This document shows, in pieces, positions 17,167-26,418 of a stretch of DNA of 64,000 nucleotides (its first letter is position 1; every line of letters starts with the position of its first letter). Made by a program: the position numbers and the translations under genes. Source of the stretch: UBA721 sp002705165 (GTDB lineage Bacteria > Planctomycetota > Planctomycetia > Pirellulales > Pirellulaceae); the NCBI GenBank assembly GCA_045565995.1, contig JBJLEF010000002.1:310001-374000 (forward strand), read 5' to 3'. The notes below the pieces were generated by a model. The model had not been told where the DNA came from. It did not search any database and saw only the letters and a program-made list of their open reading frames with translations.

Positions 17167-18588
17167 TTAACCAACAGAGCCTTCCATCTGAAGCTGAATA
17201 AGTCGATTCAGCTCAACGGCATATTCCATTGGCAGCTCTTTGACAAGCGGCTCAATGAAGCCATTAACAATCATGGCACTAGCTTCTGTTTCAGAAAGCC
17301 CACGGCTAGTGAGATAGAAAAGCTGTTCTTCACCAATACGTGAAACACTTGCTTCATGGCCGATTGAAACGTCTTGCTCCATGATTTCAATATAGGGATA
17401 GGTATCACTACGACTTTCCGGATCAAGAATCAAAGCGTCACACACGACATTGTTCTTCGCATGGGTAGCGCCCTCTTCGACTCGAACTAATCCGCGATAA
17501 CTACTGCGACCACCATTCTTGGAAATGGACTTGGAAATAATCTGTCCTGTGGTGTTAGGAGCGACGTGAACGAGCTTGGCGCCGGCATCCTGATGTTGTC
17601 CTTTACCTGAAAAGGCGATCGACAGAATTTCTCCGTGAGCACCAGGTTCCATCATATAAACCGCCGGATACTTCATCGTCAGCCGACTACCTAGGTTTCC
17701 ATCGACCCATTCCATCGTCGCATCCTGATAGCAAACGGCCCGCTTGGTCACCAGGTTATAAATGTTGTTAGCCCAATTCTGGATTGTCGTGTATCGACAA
17801 CGACCGTTTTTCTTCACGATCACTTCCACCACTGCCGAGTGCAGACTATCGCTACTGTACATAGGAGCTGTACAGCCTTCCACGTAATGGATCTCAGCAC
17901 CTTCATCTACAATGATCAAAGTACGTTCGAATTGCCCCATGTTCTGAGCATTAATACGGAAATAGGCCTGCATCGGAAAGTCAATTTTGACTCCCGGAGG
18001 AATATAAATAAATGAACCACCGGACCAAACTGCTGAATTCAGTGCTGAGAACTTGTTGTCTTCAGACGGAATGATTGTTCCAAAATATTCTCGGAACAAC
18101 TCAGGGTGTTCTTTCAATGCCGTGTCGGTATCTGTAAAGATCACTCCCTGTTTCTCAAGATCCTCAGCAAGACTTCCGTAAACGACTTCGCTTTCAAACT
18201 GCGCTTTCACACCGGCGAGAAACTTCCTTTCGGCTTCAGGAATCCCCAGACGATCAAAAGTTTCCTTAATCTCTTCAGGGACATCATCCCAACTCTTTTC
18301 CTGACCATCCGTTGGCTTCAGGTAGTAATAGATATCCTGAAAGTTGATATCTATATCACCTCCCCATTCGGGCATAGGCTTACTTTCAAAAATTTCCAGC
18401 GCCTTTAAGCGGAATTCAAGCATCCACTCGGGTTCATCTTTCATCGCGGAGATCTGGCGGACGATTTCTTCGTTTAAGCCCTTCTGTGACTTAAACACGG
18501 CTTCCGTCTCCGTACGGAAATCATATTTATTGATTTCGCCCAGGGACTCTGCTTCTGCATTTTTTTCAGGAGTAATATCCGTAGCCAT
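17167..18588 (-). CDS. sufB: Fe-S cluster assembly protein SufB
   Basis: A 473-residue protein, the usual length for SufB. Visible family sequences: FIYIPPGVKIDFPMQAYFRI, CTAPMYSSDSLHSAVVEV, and NNVVCDALILDPESRSDT, which holds the Cys matching the functional Cys of E. coli SufB. SIGHEASVSRIGEEQLFYL follows. SufB is the scaffold subunit that receives persulfide sulfur, partner of SufC and SufD. It starts 76 bp after sufC. Confidence 0.97.
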   Translation of the reverse strand: MATDITPEKNAEAESLGEINKYDFRTETEAVFKSQKGLNEEIVRQISAMKDEPEWMLEFRLKALEIFESKPMPEWGGDIDINFQDIYYYLKPTDGQEKSWDDVPEEIKETFDRLGIPEAERKFLAGVKAQFESEVVYGSLAEDLEKQGVIFTDTDTALKEHPELFREYFGTIIPSEDNKFSALNSAVWSGGSFIYIPPGVKIDFPMQAYFRINAQNMGQFERTLIIVDEGAEIHYVEGCTAPMYSSDSLHSAVVEVIVKKNGRCRYTTIQNWANNIYNLVTKRAVCYQDATMEWVDGNLGSRLTMKYPAVYMMEPGAHGEILSIAFSGKGQHQDAGAKLVHVAPNTTGQIISKSISKNGGRSSYRGLVRVEEGATHAKNNVVCDALILDPESRSDTYPYIEIMEQDVSIGHEASVSRIGEEQLFYLTSRGLSETEASAMIVNGFIEPLVKELPMEYAVELNRLIQLQMEGSVG

Positions 18589-18664
18589 TATCTTAGCTTT
18601 CTTCCCTTATCGGGGACGCTTTGGGTTTAGTCTAAAAGTTACCCGCAAATTTTCTGTTCGGTGC

Positions 18665-19468
18665 TTATTCGCCAGCCATTGCCAGGTTTTCAGCCTCAGC
18701 TTCTGGGTAGGCCGCTCGAATCCGTTCATAGCCATCGGCATGTAGTTCTTCCGCCAACTCCGATCCCCCGGTTTCAACCAGTCTGCCTCCAAGCATGACA
18801 TGCGTAAATTCCGGCGGATTGTGAACTAGTAATTTGTCGTGATGCGTGATGATTAGCAGACCCATCTTTTCGCGACCAATGTCGGCAATACTTTCACTCG
18901 CCAAACGGACCGCGTCAGCATCCAAACCACTATCTGTTTCATCGAGAATAGCAAATTTTGGTTGCAACATAGCCAACTGAAGAATCTCAGCCCGCTTCAT
19001 TTCGCCACCCGAAAATCCATCGTTGACATATCGACGAGCAAACTCCATATCCATCTGCAATTGCTGCATTTTGTCTTTTAATTCGCGACGAAAGTCTTTC
19101 ATCGGAATCAAGTCTTCACCTTCTTTACGTTCGGGGTTACGAACATTGGTGGTAGAGTGACGAAGAAAATCAGCCATTTTCACGCCGGGAATAGCAACTG
19201 GACGCTGGAAGGCCATAAACATTCCGGCCCGAGCTCGCTCATCCGGCTCCATCTCCAGTAGATTCTCACCATCGAGGGTGATAGAACCACCTGTGACCTC
19301 ATACTTGGGATGCCCCATAATGGCTTGCCCTAAAGTACTCTTACCGGACCCGTTAGGCCCCATTAGTGCATGAGTTTCGCCATGCTTAATTTCTAAATCT
19401 ACGCCTCGCAGAATTGGTTTGCCTTCAACCGCGACTTGGAGGTTTTCAATTTTAAGAACGTGTATCAT
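18665..19468 (-). CDS. sufC: Fe-S cluster assembly ATPase SufC
   Basis: A 267-residue ABC-type ATPase from the ATG at 19468, where the family sequence MIHVLKIENLQV begins; ten further upstream codons are unlikely. Walker A is MGPNGSGKSTLGQ, the signature is FSGGEMKRAEILQ, and Walker B is FAILDETDSGLD. SufC powers the SufBC2D scaffold. A purine-rich stretch (AGAAGAGAGAGA) lies directly before the ATG. It sits between nuoB and sufB. Confidence 0.96.
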   Translation of the reverse strand: MIHVLKIENLQVAVEGKPILRGVDLEIKHGETHALMGPNGSGKSTLGQAIMGHPKYEVTGGSITLDGENLLEMEPDERARAGMFMAFQRPVAIPGVKMADFLRHSTTNVRNPERKEGEDLIPMKDFRRELKDKMQQLQMDMEFARRYVNDGFSGGEMKRAEILQLAMLQPKFAILDETDSGLDADAVRLASESIADIGREKMGLLIITHHDKLLVHNPPEFTHVMLGGRLVETGGSELAEELHADGYERIRAAYPEAEAENLAMAGE

Positions 19469-19570
19469 TCTCTCTCTTCTAATTCGAGTGGCCCACACTC
19501 ATTCCGCTTCTTCAAAACGGCATATTGGTTATATCTACATGGCTTATCGTCTGCACTACAGAACAACAAG

Positions 19571-20197
19571 CTATTTAACTTTTTGATGATCAAATACTAA
19601 ACTATTGTCGTCAGGAACTTCTACGAAGCCCGTATGATGAGGGATAGGTAACTCGTCCGCTACTTTAACCCCTTTAACACCAGTACCTAAGCCTGTTCCT
19701 TGTTTCTTGGCGATACGACGACCACGAATCTTATCCTGAATTCGCATCAAGCCTTCGAGCAGAGCTTCCGGACGGGGAGGGCAACCGGGTACATAAACAT
19801 CAACCGGGACAACCAAATCAACGCCTTTAACCACGTGGTAACCCCATTTAAAGTAAGGTCCGCCGCCAACAGTACATGCCCCCATCGCAATCACGAACTT
19901 GGGGTCCGGCATCATGTTATAAAGTCGACGAACACGACTAGCCATTTTGTAAGTCACCGTTCCGGCAACAATCATCAAGTCAGCCTGACGAGGTGTCGCT
20001 CGGAATGCACCTGCTCCAAACCGATCCATGTCGTAACGACTGGCACCAGAAGCCATCATTTCAATCGCACAACAAGCCAAACCAAAAGTCATTGGCCAGA
20101 TACTTGATTCACGTGCCCAGTTGATGGCCTGCTCTACCGATGTGACCATCACGTTTTCTTCAAATCGTCCTTCAATCCAGGATTGTGGCTGATTCAT
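19571..20197 (-). CDS. nuoB: NADH-quinone oxidoreductase subunit B, isolated copy
   Basis: A 208-residue NuoB. The ligands of the N2 4Fe-4S cluster are present: the adjacent Cys pair in GLACCAIEMMASG, the Cys in AMGACTVGGGP and the Cys in PGCPPRPE. It would be the connecting subunit of complex I at the membrane arm. No other nuo gene is in the window; it lies between sufR (75 bp) and sufC (about 100 bp) on the same strand, so it seems to be under SUF control. It has a C-terminal extension with RRIAKKQGTG. It could serve complex I or an alternative complex. Confidence 0.95.
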   Translation of the reverse strand: MNQPQSWIEGRFEENVMVTSVEQAINWARESSIWPMTFGLACCAIEMMASGASRYDMDRFGAGAFRATPRQADLMIVAGTVTYKMASRVRRLYNMMPDPKFVIAMGACTVGGGPYFKWGYHVVKGVDLVVPVDVYVPGCPPRPEALLEGLMRIQDKIRGRRIAKKQGTGLGTGVKGVKVADELPIPHHTGFVEVPDDNSLVFDHQKVK

Positions 20198-20272
20198 AAT
20201 TTTTCCTGTTTTTTATGGAGTTAAGTAACAACTGGCCGACTTTCCTTTAATTCGACAAATCTGTCACCTGAT

Positions 20273-20926
20273 TTATATGATTGGTAATTGGCTATCCGAA
20301 GACGTTGATGATGTCACTTCGAACGTACAGTTACAAGCCCCGTCTAAACGGCACTCTGCTAACCGAACCGTTTCTCCCAGAATCTCTGAGAACAACATCT
20401 TTTCCATACTGCAAACGCTTCGATCGTAGTCGGCGATTTCCGGGTAAGGGCAGGCCTCTACACTAAGAACCGGTAAGTCCCCTGTAATGTCTACCAGGAT
20501 CGGCAACCGTCGATCGGCGAACAATTTGGTCAACGCATCGAGCCGTTCACCTACATCCTGCCCCTGAACTTGGTGAGCATACATACCCGCCATACGGCGA
20601 GAGATACGCTGCATTAATCCCCGGCGGACTTCAACATCTTTGATCAGTCGGATTTCTTCCCATAAAGCAATCGCTAAGTCGGCAAAGTTTTCACCACTTC
20701 GGCGACGGCCTTTACTGGTCAAAGCATATCGGTGGAAAGGACGACCCCGTTCTGGTCGAACAGAAGTTCGTTCGATATACCCTTCGTTCAGCAAACGCCG
20801 AAGACGTTGACGCACAGCAGTCCCGGTGACGCTCAGAACGTCCGACAATTGGGCCACCGTCAGCATGCCTTGCTTACGCAACACATCCAGAATAGTAACA
20901 TCAGAATCCATGATTCCCGAACTCAT
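20273..20926 (-). CDS. sufR: SufR-like iron-sulfur transcriptional regulator
   Basis: A 217-residue regulator. The N-terminal winged helix-turn-helix is ILDVLRKQGMLTVAQLSDVL with TAVRQRLRRLLNEGYIER. The C-terminal sensing part has cysteines in ACPYPEIADYDRSVCS and DGACNCTFEV, the layout of SufR, which binds an Fe-S cluster and represses the suf operon when clusters are plentiful. A good ribosome binding site (GAGGTGG) precedes the ATG. As first gene of the leftward nuoB-sufCBD operon it is probably autoregulatory. I found no clear CAAC-N6-GTTG type operator. Confidence 0.88.
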   Translation of the reverse strand: MSSGIMDSDVTILDVLRKQGMLTVAQLSDVLSVTGTAVRQRLRRLLNEGYIERTSVRPERGRPFHRYALTSKGRRRSGENFADLAIALWEEIRLIKDVEVRRGLMQRISRRMAGMYAHQVQGQDVGERLDALTKLFADRRLPILVDITGDLPVLSVEACPYPEIADYDRSVCSMEKMLFSEILGETVRLAECRLDGACNCTFEVTSSTSSDSQLPII

Positions 20927-21271
20927 TTAATCCACCTCAAAATACAACCTTCATCTCAGCTACAAAAAACTGGAGAATTTGGCTGCACCACGTAGATCCA
21001 GCGATTAATACGACGACTAAGGGCTTATCGGGCAAAAAACCCCGAAAGCCAATTAAATAATAAGCCTATATGCTATTTTTTACAACAATAGGTTTGAAAA
21101 AGATTTCCGCTTTTTTGATCATCGTAACCTCTTTATTTTCAATAGGTTATAATCTAACGAACGCAACGCTATATTTAATTCCATTTTTGCGAATCGTTTA
21201 GTCGAAAACCTCCTCGGAATCTATCTATTTCTAAACAATCTCTATGGCCCTCAGGAAGACCTAAATCAAAT
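20927..21271. other. Divergent intergenic region, sufR / symporter
   Basis: 345 bp, AT-rich in its right half. It must hold the promoters of the SUF operon (leftward) and of the symporter gene (rightward). A TATAAT lies at 21148-21153 for the rightward direction, but no good -35 element stands 16-18 bp before it. No ORF or RNA gene is supported. Confidence 0.45.
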
Positions 21272-23485
21272 ATGAAACGAGATCGGAACCTAAAAAAGCC
21301 CGTTTTTTGGACTCTACTACTTACCTTTGGACTGTGGACCATTGCTGCACCAGGGCAAAGCGACTCAGAACTTCCATCCCAAGATACTGGTGCTTCTACT
21401 GCTTCGGATAACGCAACTGGCCCAGCGGAGCCCCCGACCAGTCAACCTCTTCGAAAAACGAGTATTACAGCCGACACGCAGGAAGAAAAGGCTCCTACTT
21501 TTATGGAAACGATCGATCAGTTGGCTGGCACGGCTGTTGATCACATTGCGGCGATACTGTTTCGCAAAGTCGGCTCGTCGGAACAGGAGTCTATCGAGTA
21601 TAAAGACGTCCACTATTTCTACCGTCACACTGAAGATGACACCGCCGATTTTACATCGTTGCAGGGTGGCGACCTGCAATTATCCCAAGAGGATATCCAA
21701 GCTGGAATCAAGGCAGGTATTTACAACGAGAGAGCCATTACCACGGGAACACTCCAATCTGATGGTGACGCCCCAACCAGCGTAGAATTTGTCTCGAAAA
21801 CCATCAAGGAATCCACCTATATTAAAGATACGAACGGTACCTTCCGTGCGCAAGAGCCTATGCTCTCGCAATTATCCACCGATGACACACTTTCAGACGA
21901 TGAGATCGCAGCCGCTCTTAATGCGAATCTTCTAGTGCTCACGGACGAAGGAACTCACATCCATATTGGAAGTGCGGGAGGGATGCCGATTGTCGTACTT
22001 TGGCTCGCTTGTGGCGCGGTCTTCTTCACCATTTACATGCGTGGCGTCAATATTTGGGGATTTAAACATGCCATCGAAGTCGTCCGCGGCAAATATGACA
22101 ATCCTGAAGAGGAAGGGGAGGTCACCCACATGCAAGCATTGGCCTCAGCCCTTTCTGCTACTGTCGGTCTTGGAAATATCGCGGGGGTAACCATCGCGAT
22201 GACAATGGGGGGACCAGGGGCATTCTTCTGGATGATGATGTGTGGATTCTTTGGCATGACCAGTAAGTTCGTAGAATGTACACTGGGCCAGAAATACCGT
22301 CGGATTAAAGAGGATGGTAGTGTCCTCGGCGGTCCGATGGCCTACTTACCAGAAGGACTGAACGAATTAGGTGGTGGTGGGCCGCTAGGATTCATTGCCA
22401 AGCCGCTAGGGGTGATTTTGGGAGTGCTCTTCACTTTCATGTGCATCATGGGAAGCTTTGGAGGTGGAAACATGTTTCAGTCCAATCAAGCTGGGAGCCA
22501 ATTACTCACCATCGTTCAGGAAGATGACAGGGTTGAGTTAGCCCGTCTCAGCGAGCAAATCCAAGTTGCGAACAAAGAAAATGACACGGGCAAGGTTCTC
22601 GAATTGGATGGTCAACGAGAAGCTCTCAAGGAAGAAATGACGGTATTTGCTGACAATTTCAGCATGGGTTTTGGTCTGGTGATGGCAGCACTCGTCGGCG
22701 TTGTTATTGTCGGCGGGATCAAGAGCATCGGAAAAGTTGCGGAAAAGATCGTACCTACCATGTGTCTCATCTATGTGCTGGCGTGCCTCTATGTTATCCT
22801 CGCGCATGTCGGTGAAATCCCTGGCCTCATTGGAATGATTTTCACTGAAGCCTTTAACCCACAGGCCTTTGGCGGCGGACTGGTAGGAGTTCTGGTAATC
22901 GGTGTTCAGCGAGCAGCTTTCTCGAACGAAGCCGGGGTAGGCAGCGCAGCCATTGTTCATAGTGCAGCCAAAACCGAAGAGCCAATCCGAGAGGGCACTG
23001 TCGCTTTGCTAGAACCATTTATCGACACCATTGTTGTTTGTTCAATGACCGCACTTGTGATTTTGATCACCGGTGCCTGGAATAATACTGACTGGATTGT
23101 CGAACAGGGACTAGCTGGTACCCAACTTACCAGTGAAGCTTTTGAATCCGTATTGCCCTGGTTCCCTTACATTCTGACTTTAGCGGTCGTATTATTTGCC
23201 TTTTCGACAATGATCTCGTGGAGCTATTACGGTGAACGATGCTGGGAAAGTCTGTTTGGTGGCAGCGTCATAAGCGTCTACACCTACAAAGCGATTTTCA
23301 TCTTGGCAGTCTTTGTTGGTGCTATTGTCCCGCTAGGAGCTGTCCTCGACTTTTCTGACATGATGATTCTCTGCATGGCGTTTCCCAACGTTCTGGGACT
23401 GATCCTGCTCTCACCTAAAGTACGCCGCGACCTGCTGGACTATTGGGGCCGGTACAAATCCGGTGAGTTTAAAACCTACAAATAG
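21272..23485 (+). CDS. Alanine/glycine:cation symporter with extended N-terminus
   Basis: The core from about residue 236 is an AGCS-family sodium symporter: ALASALSATVGLGNIAGVTI is the family signature, and GVQRAAFSNEAGVGSAAIVHS follows later. It probably imports alanine or glycine with Na+. The protein is 737 residues against about 450-500 for the family. The extra length is an N-terminal hydrophobic segment (FWTLLLTFGLWTIAA) plus roughly 200 hydrophilic residues, likely outside the membrane, and a charged, probably helical insert (about residues 416-463, ELARLSEQIQVANKEND) in the transporter. Both additions are unusual. The gene is monocistronic and converges on the deacetylase-like gene with 6 bp between stops. 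Confidence 0.92.
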   Translation: MKRDRNLKKPVFWTLLLTFGLWTIAAPGQSDSELPSQDTGASTASDNATGPAEPPTSQPLRKTSITADTQEEKAPTFMETIDQLAGTAVDHIAAILFRKVGSSEQESIEYKDVHYFYRHTEDDTADFTSLQGGDLQLSQEDIQAGIKAGIYNERAITTGTLQSDGDAPTSVEFVSKTIKESTYIKDTNGTFRAQEPMLSQLSTDDTLSDDEIAAALNANLLVLTDEGTHIHIGSAGGMPIVVLWLACGAVFFTIYMRGVNIWGFKHAIEVVRGKYDNPEEEGEVTHMQALASALSATVGLGNIAGVTIAMTMGGPGAFFWMMMCGFFGMTSKFVECTLGQKYRRIKEDGSVLGGPMAYLPEGLNELGGGGPLGFIAKPLGVILGVLFTFMCIMGSFGGGNMFQSNQAGSQLLTIVQEDDRVELARLSEQIQVANKENDTGKVLELDGQREALKEEMTVFADNFSMGFGLVMAALVGVVIVGGIKSIGKVAEKIVPTMCLIYVLACLYVILAHVGEIPGLIGMIFTEAFNPQAFGGGLVGVLVIGVQRAAFSNEAGVGSAAIVHSAAKTEEPIREGTVALLEPFIDTIVVCSMTALVILITGAWNNTDWIVEQGLAGTQLTSEAFESVLPWFPYILTLAVVLFAFSTMISWSYYGERCWESLFGGSVISVYTYKAIFILAVFVGAIVPLGAVLDFSDMMILCMAFPNVLGLILLSPKVRRDLLDYWGRYKSGEFKTYK

Positions 23486-23491
23486 TTTTAA

Positions 23492-24487
23492 TTAAACACG
23501 TTGAAGCACTAGCTCGCCGGCACCTGCCTGCTGTTCGTCATAGAAATCCACCATCGTCGCCCCCTTAAATGATGCCGCGGCACGCGCGAACAACTGCGCA
23601 AGGTCACCAAAGATCGCATCCTGACTCATGCTTTCCCCCCCCGTCAGCAGGTCGGACGAATTCAATACCACTTGAACATAGTTTTGCTCTGAGTACTCCG
23701 ACTCCTCCAATAATTGAAACAGCGTCATTAGATTTTTACCGTTCGGCCGCATCCAGGCCACACTTGGAAATAACCTGCGAGTCGCTCGGTGCACATAGGC
23801 CAAGGCCATTCGTTGCAGCGAATACATCGAAGCTGGAGCAAGTCGATTTTTGTAGACCGGCCGAATGGTCACAGGCACTTCCAGCAAGGAAGAGCCACCT
23901 GGCAGACGATAGTTCTTGGTATCCACAAAGTACTCTTTGTACGGAAATGATTGGTAATTACTACCACCTCGACCTCCCGGCACACCTGGCACTTTCCGCC
24001 ACGATACAAATGGAGTCACCGAGCAATCCACTTTATATCCGCGTTCACGCAACAATCGTACGTACTGACCATTCAATGCCCAGCGACCACTGCGATGCGT
24101 GACAATATCACATTCGAGTTCATGCTCTAACTTTGACGTCAGCACATGCAGCTTCTCTCGCATTGCCTGTTGTTTCCAGTCGGTAATATACGGCTGGTGA
24201 AAATTATCGTCTTCCGTCAGTAACCGAAACGGCGGACAGGTCCAGCCATGTAGATGAGCTCCCATCTCTCCCACGTTACGTTGAGCAACATCACGACCAA
24301 ATTCCACAAACCGCGGACAAGATGCCATTTCGTAACTAACCAGATAAGTAGGTGCGAACCCAAATTCTTCACATAATGCCTGCAGTCGAGGTAAACATTG
24401 TGCACTCTCTGTGGTCAACAAGAATGGCCGCTGACCAAGGTGATCAGCTTCAACATTTACGGTAACCAGGAAACTGGGACGGGACAT
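23492..24487 (-). CDS. Polysaccharide deacetylase-like protein
   Basis: A 331-residue protein resembling NodB-fold polysaccharide deacetylases of the WalW type. Motifs: VTVNVEADH (Asp/Glu of motif 1), EMGAHLHGW (His-x-His metal site) and VTHRSGRWAL (arginine motif). It probably removes N- or O-acetyl groups from a cell-envelope glycan, but lacks a signal peptide, so a cytoplasmic lipid-linked precursor may be the substrate. It stands alone on the minus strand. Confidence 0.75.
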   Translation of the reverse strand: MSRPSFLVTVNVEADHLGQRPFLLTTESAQCLPRLQALCEEFGFAPTYLVSYEMASCPRFVEFGRDVAQRNVGEMGAHLHGWTCPPFRLLTEDDNFHQPYITDWKQQAMREKLHVLTSKLEHELECDIVTHRSGRWALNGQYVRLLRERGYKVDCSVTPFVSWRKVPGVPGGRGGSNYQSFPYKEYFVDTKNYRLPGGSSLLEVPVTIRPVYKNRLAPASMYSLQRMALAYVHRATRRLFPSVAWMRPNGKNLMTLFQLLEESEYSEQNYVQVVLNSSDLLTGGESMSQDAIFGDLAQLFARAAASFKGATMVDFYDEQQAGAGELVLQRV

Positions 24488-24676
24488 TCTTCAGCAGGGC
24501 ATTGATAGAAAAGAAAACTAGCGAGTTGTCCATCGGCAACGACTCGCCGCTTACCCCTCAAATAAGAGAATACATTAAGCAGAGAATGTCTGACGGCTAT
24601 CAAAATTATAGGAAATCTTGAGTTTTTTGAAAGAGGCCCGCAAATCAACGAGGTTTTACATTTGCCTAATTAGCTA

Positions 24677-25705
24677 TCAAACAGTCTTCGTGGATTCCGG
24701 CTTATCCAGCGGGAAATGCTCATCAACCACCTGATAGAATTCTTTTGCCGTTTCGACCTTAGCTGCATGGCGACGGAAAAACCTTGCACCAAATTTTCCC
24801 TGCGCATAACAGCAGGCGTACTTACGCATCAACACCGTCCCACGTTGCTCACCAAATCGATCAACGACCAACTTGTAATGTTGAAGCATGATATCTTTTT
24901 GTTGCCGCAAAGTTGGCTCCGGCGGAACCTCTTCACCCCGCAAAGCAGCCGCACACTGAGCAAACAACCAAGGCCTTCCAAGTGATGCTCTGGCAATCAT
25001 CACGCCATCCACGTCATATTTCTCAAAGGCTTGCACAACACTTTCGGCAGAATCCAGATCACCATTGCCAATCAACGGAATCTTTTTCAGAAAAGGTTTG
25101 ATTTCAGAAATGCGATCCCAGTCGGCCTGGCCGCGAAACATATCCTGAGCCGTTCGGCCATGTACTGTCAAGGCGGCCGCACCAGCGTCCTCAACAACCT
25201 GTGCAATGTCGATGAAATTCATTTGATCGCGGGTACAACCAAGGCGAATCTTAGCGGTCACTGGTGTAGGGGCACAAGCTTCAACCACCGTCTCAATGAT
25301 GCGCCCCATACGATCGGGCTCTCGTAACAAGTAAGAGCCGCTATGAGCTCGTTCGGTCACCTGCTTAACCGGGCATCCAAAATTAATATCAACGATGCTT
25401 ACCTTGTAGTCTTCGACCAATCGCCGGCCTACTTTCGCCATCGCATCGGGCTGATTGTCCCAGATCTGAACTTGCAACGGCCGAAACTCTTCCCGCACTC
25501 CCCACAATCGTTCTGGATGTTCCGCTTTATTCTGATCCATCCATACAAAACCTCGAGCGTGGACCATCTCGGTGGCCTGCAGTCCGGCACCTCCAAATTC
25601 ATGTACCATCTGACGAAAGGCAAAATTCGTAAAACCTGCCATCGGAGCCTGAAGGATCGGAGGGTCGATTAAGATATCACCGATATAGAATGGTTCCGGT
25701 GCCAT
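24677..25705 (-). CDS. tRNA-dihydrouridine synthase (DusB-like)
   Basis: A 342-residue FMN TIM-barrel enzyme. PPILQAPMAGFTNFAFRQM is the N-terminal FMN site, VDINFGCPVKQVTERAHSGS holds the catalytic Cys, and LTVHGRTAQDMFRG and PLIGNGDLDSAESV are further flavin motifs. It reduces uridine to dihydrouridine in tRNA D-loops. A second Dus paralog lies at 27487-28530, with queG between, making a small tRNA-modification cluster on both strands. Confidence 0.93.
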   Translation of the reverse strand: MAPEPFYIGDILIDPPILQAPMAGFTNFAFRQMVHEFGGAGLQATEMVHARGFVWMDQNKAEHPERLWGVREEFRPLQVQIWDNQPDAMAKVGRRLVEDYKVSIVDINFGCPVKQVTERAHSGSYLLREPDRMGRIIETVVEACAPTPVTAKIRLGCTRDQMNFIDIAQVVEDAGAAALTVHGRTAQDMFRGQADWDRISEIKPFLKKIPLIGNGDLDSAESVVQAFEKYDVDGVMIARASLGRPWLFAQCAAALRGEEVPPEPTLRQQKDIMLQHYKLVVDRFGEQRGTVLMRKYACCYAQGKFGARFFRRHAAKVETAKEFYQVVDEHFPLDKPESTKTV

Positions 25706-25807
25706 GATTCAAATATTGCTATGCTCAGAGATATTAAGCGGGGAAACAAACCAGTGGCCGACTTCCTTTCAGTCAGCCACACCTCTCGATTTTAGCAACA
25801 GGAAGCG

Positions 25808-26278
25808 TTACTGCCGAGAGACCCAATTATCTCCTCCATCCTCTTTAAGTACCGCTCCACCCGAGGCCGACGGAGGTGTCTCCAATTCGATGGGATTATC
25901 AAGCGGCTGAAGCCCCGATTTCCGAAACGTGTCATTTACCCGATTTTGTTCCGAGCGACGTGCTGGAAGTCTAATAATCTCAGTTTCCGTAGGAGCCACG
26001 GGCTCTTCGTAAGAAATCTGACGTCCTTCAGGATTATTGGCGATGTTTTCGATAGGCCCACGAGCTCGGGGTGACCAAGACTCGCCAGCTTCATTCCGAG
26101 TAGTTTGTCCGGAAGGATACGAAACATTACTGCGGTCCTGATTGGAATAATACTTACCGCCCGCCCCAATGGCACCGGTATGAGGTGCTGGCACACGTGT
26201 AACCGCCGTATTGCTTTGACATCCTAAACAGAATACCAAGAAGCCTATGAGAAGAACTGTATTACTTGCCCGACGCAT
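25808..26278 (-). CDS. Putative lipoprotein, unknown function
   Basis: A 156-residue protein from the ATG at 26278. It begins with RR, a hydrophobic core TVLLIGFLVF and a lipobox-like CLGC, so the mature protein would be lipid-anchored at Cys 19. The remainder is low-complexity and polar, rich in Pro, Ser, Arg and Glu (TRNEAGESWSPRARG), with no domain I recognise. The gene is divergent from queG. A longer start at 26389 is possible but would bury the signal peptide. Confidence 0.65.
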   Translation of the reverse strand: MRRASNTVLLIGFLVFCLGCQSNTAVTRVPAPHTGAIGAGGKYYSNQDRSNVSYPSGQTTRNEAGESWSPRARGPIENIANNPEGRQISYEEPVAPTETEIIRLPARRSEQNRVNDTFRKSGLQPLDNPIELETPPSASGGAVLKEDGGDNWVSRQ

Positions 26279-26418
26279 ATCTAATCCAATCCGTAGTCGT
26301 ATAATAAGGAGCTTGGGAACTTGCATTGGTCCATCCCTGTGGAATAGCCGATCCGACGAAGTCCCGAAGCCGTAATTTACCCATTCCACCAGTTTTCACC
26401 AATATCAATTTCACCGTC

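Noticed and set aside
21115..21153. Sigma-70 promoter TTGATC ... TATAAT before the symporter
   Set aside because: The spacing between the two elements is 27 bp, too long for a standard promoter.
23569..24102. 177-codon plus-strand frame
   Set aside because: It is opposite the deacetylase-like gene; composition is typical of a shadow frame.
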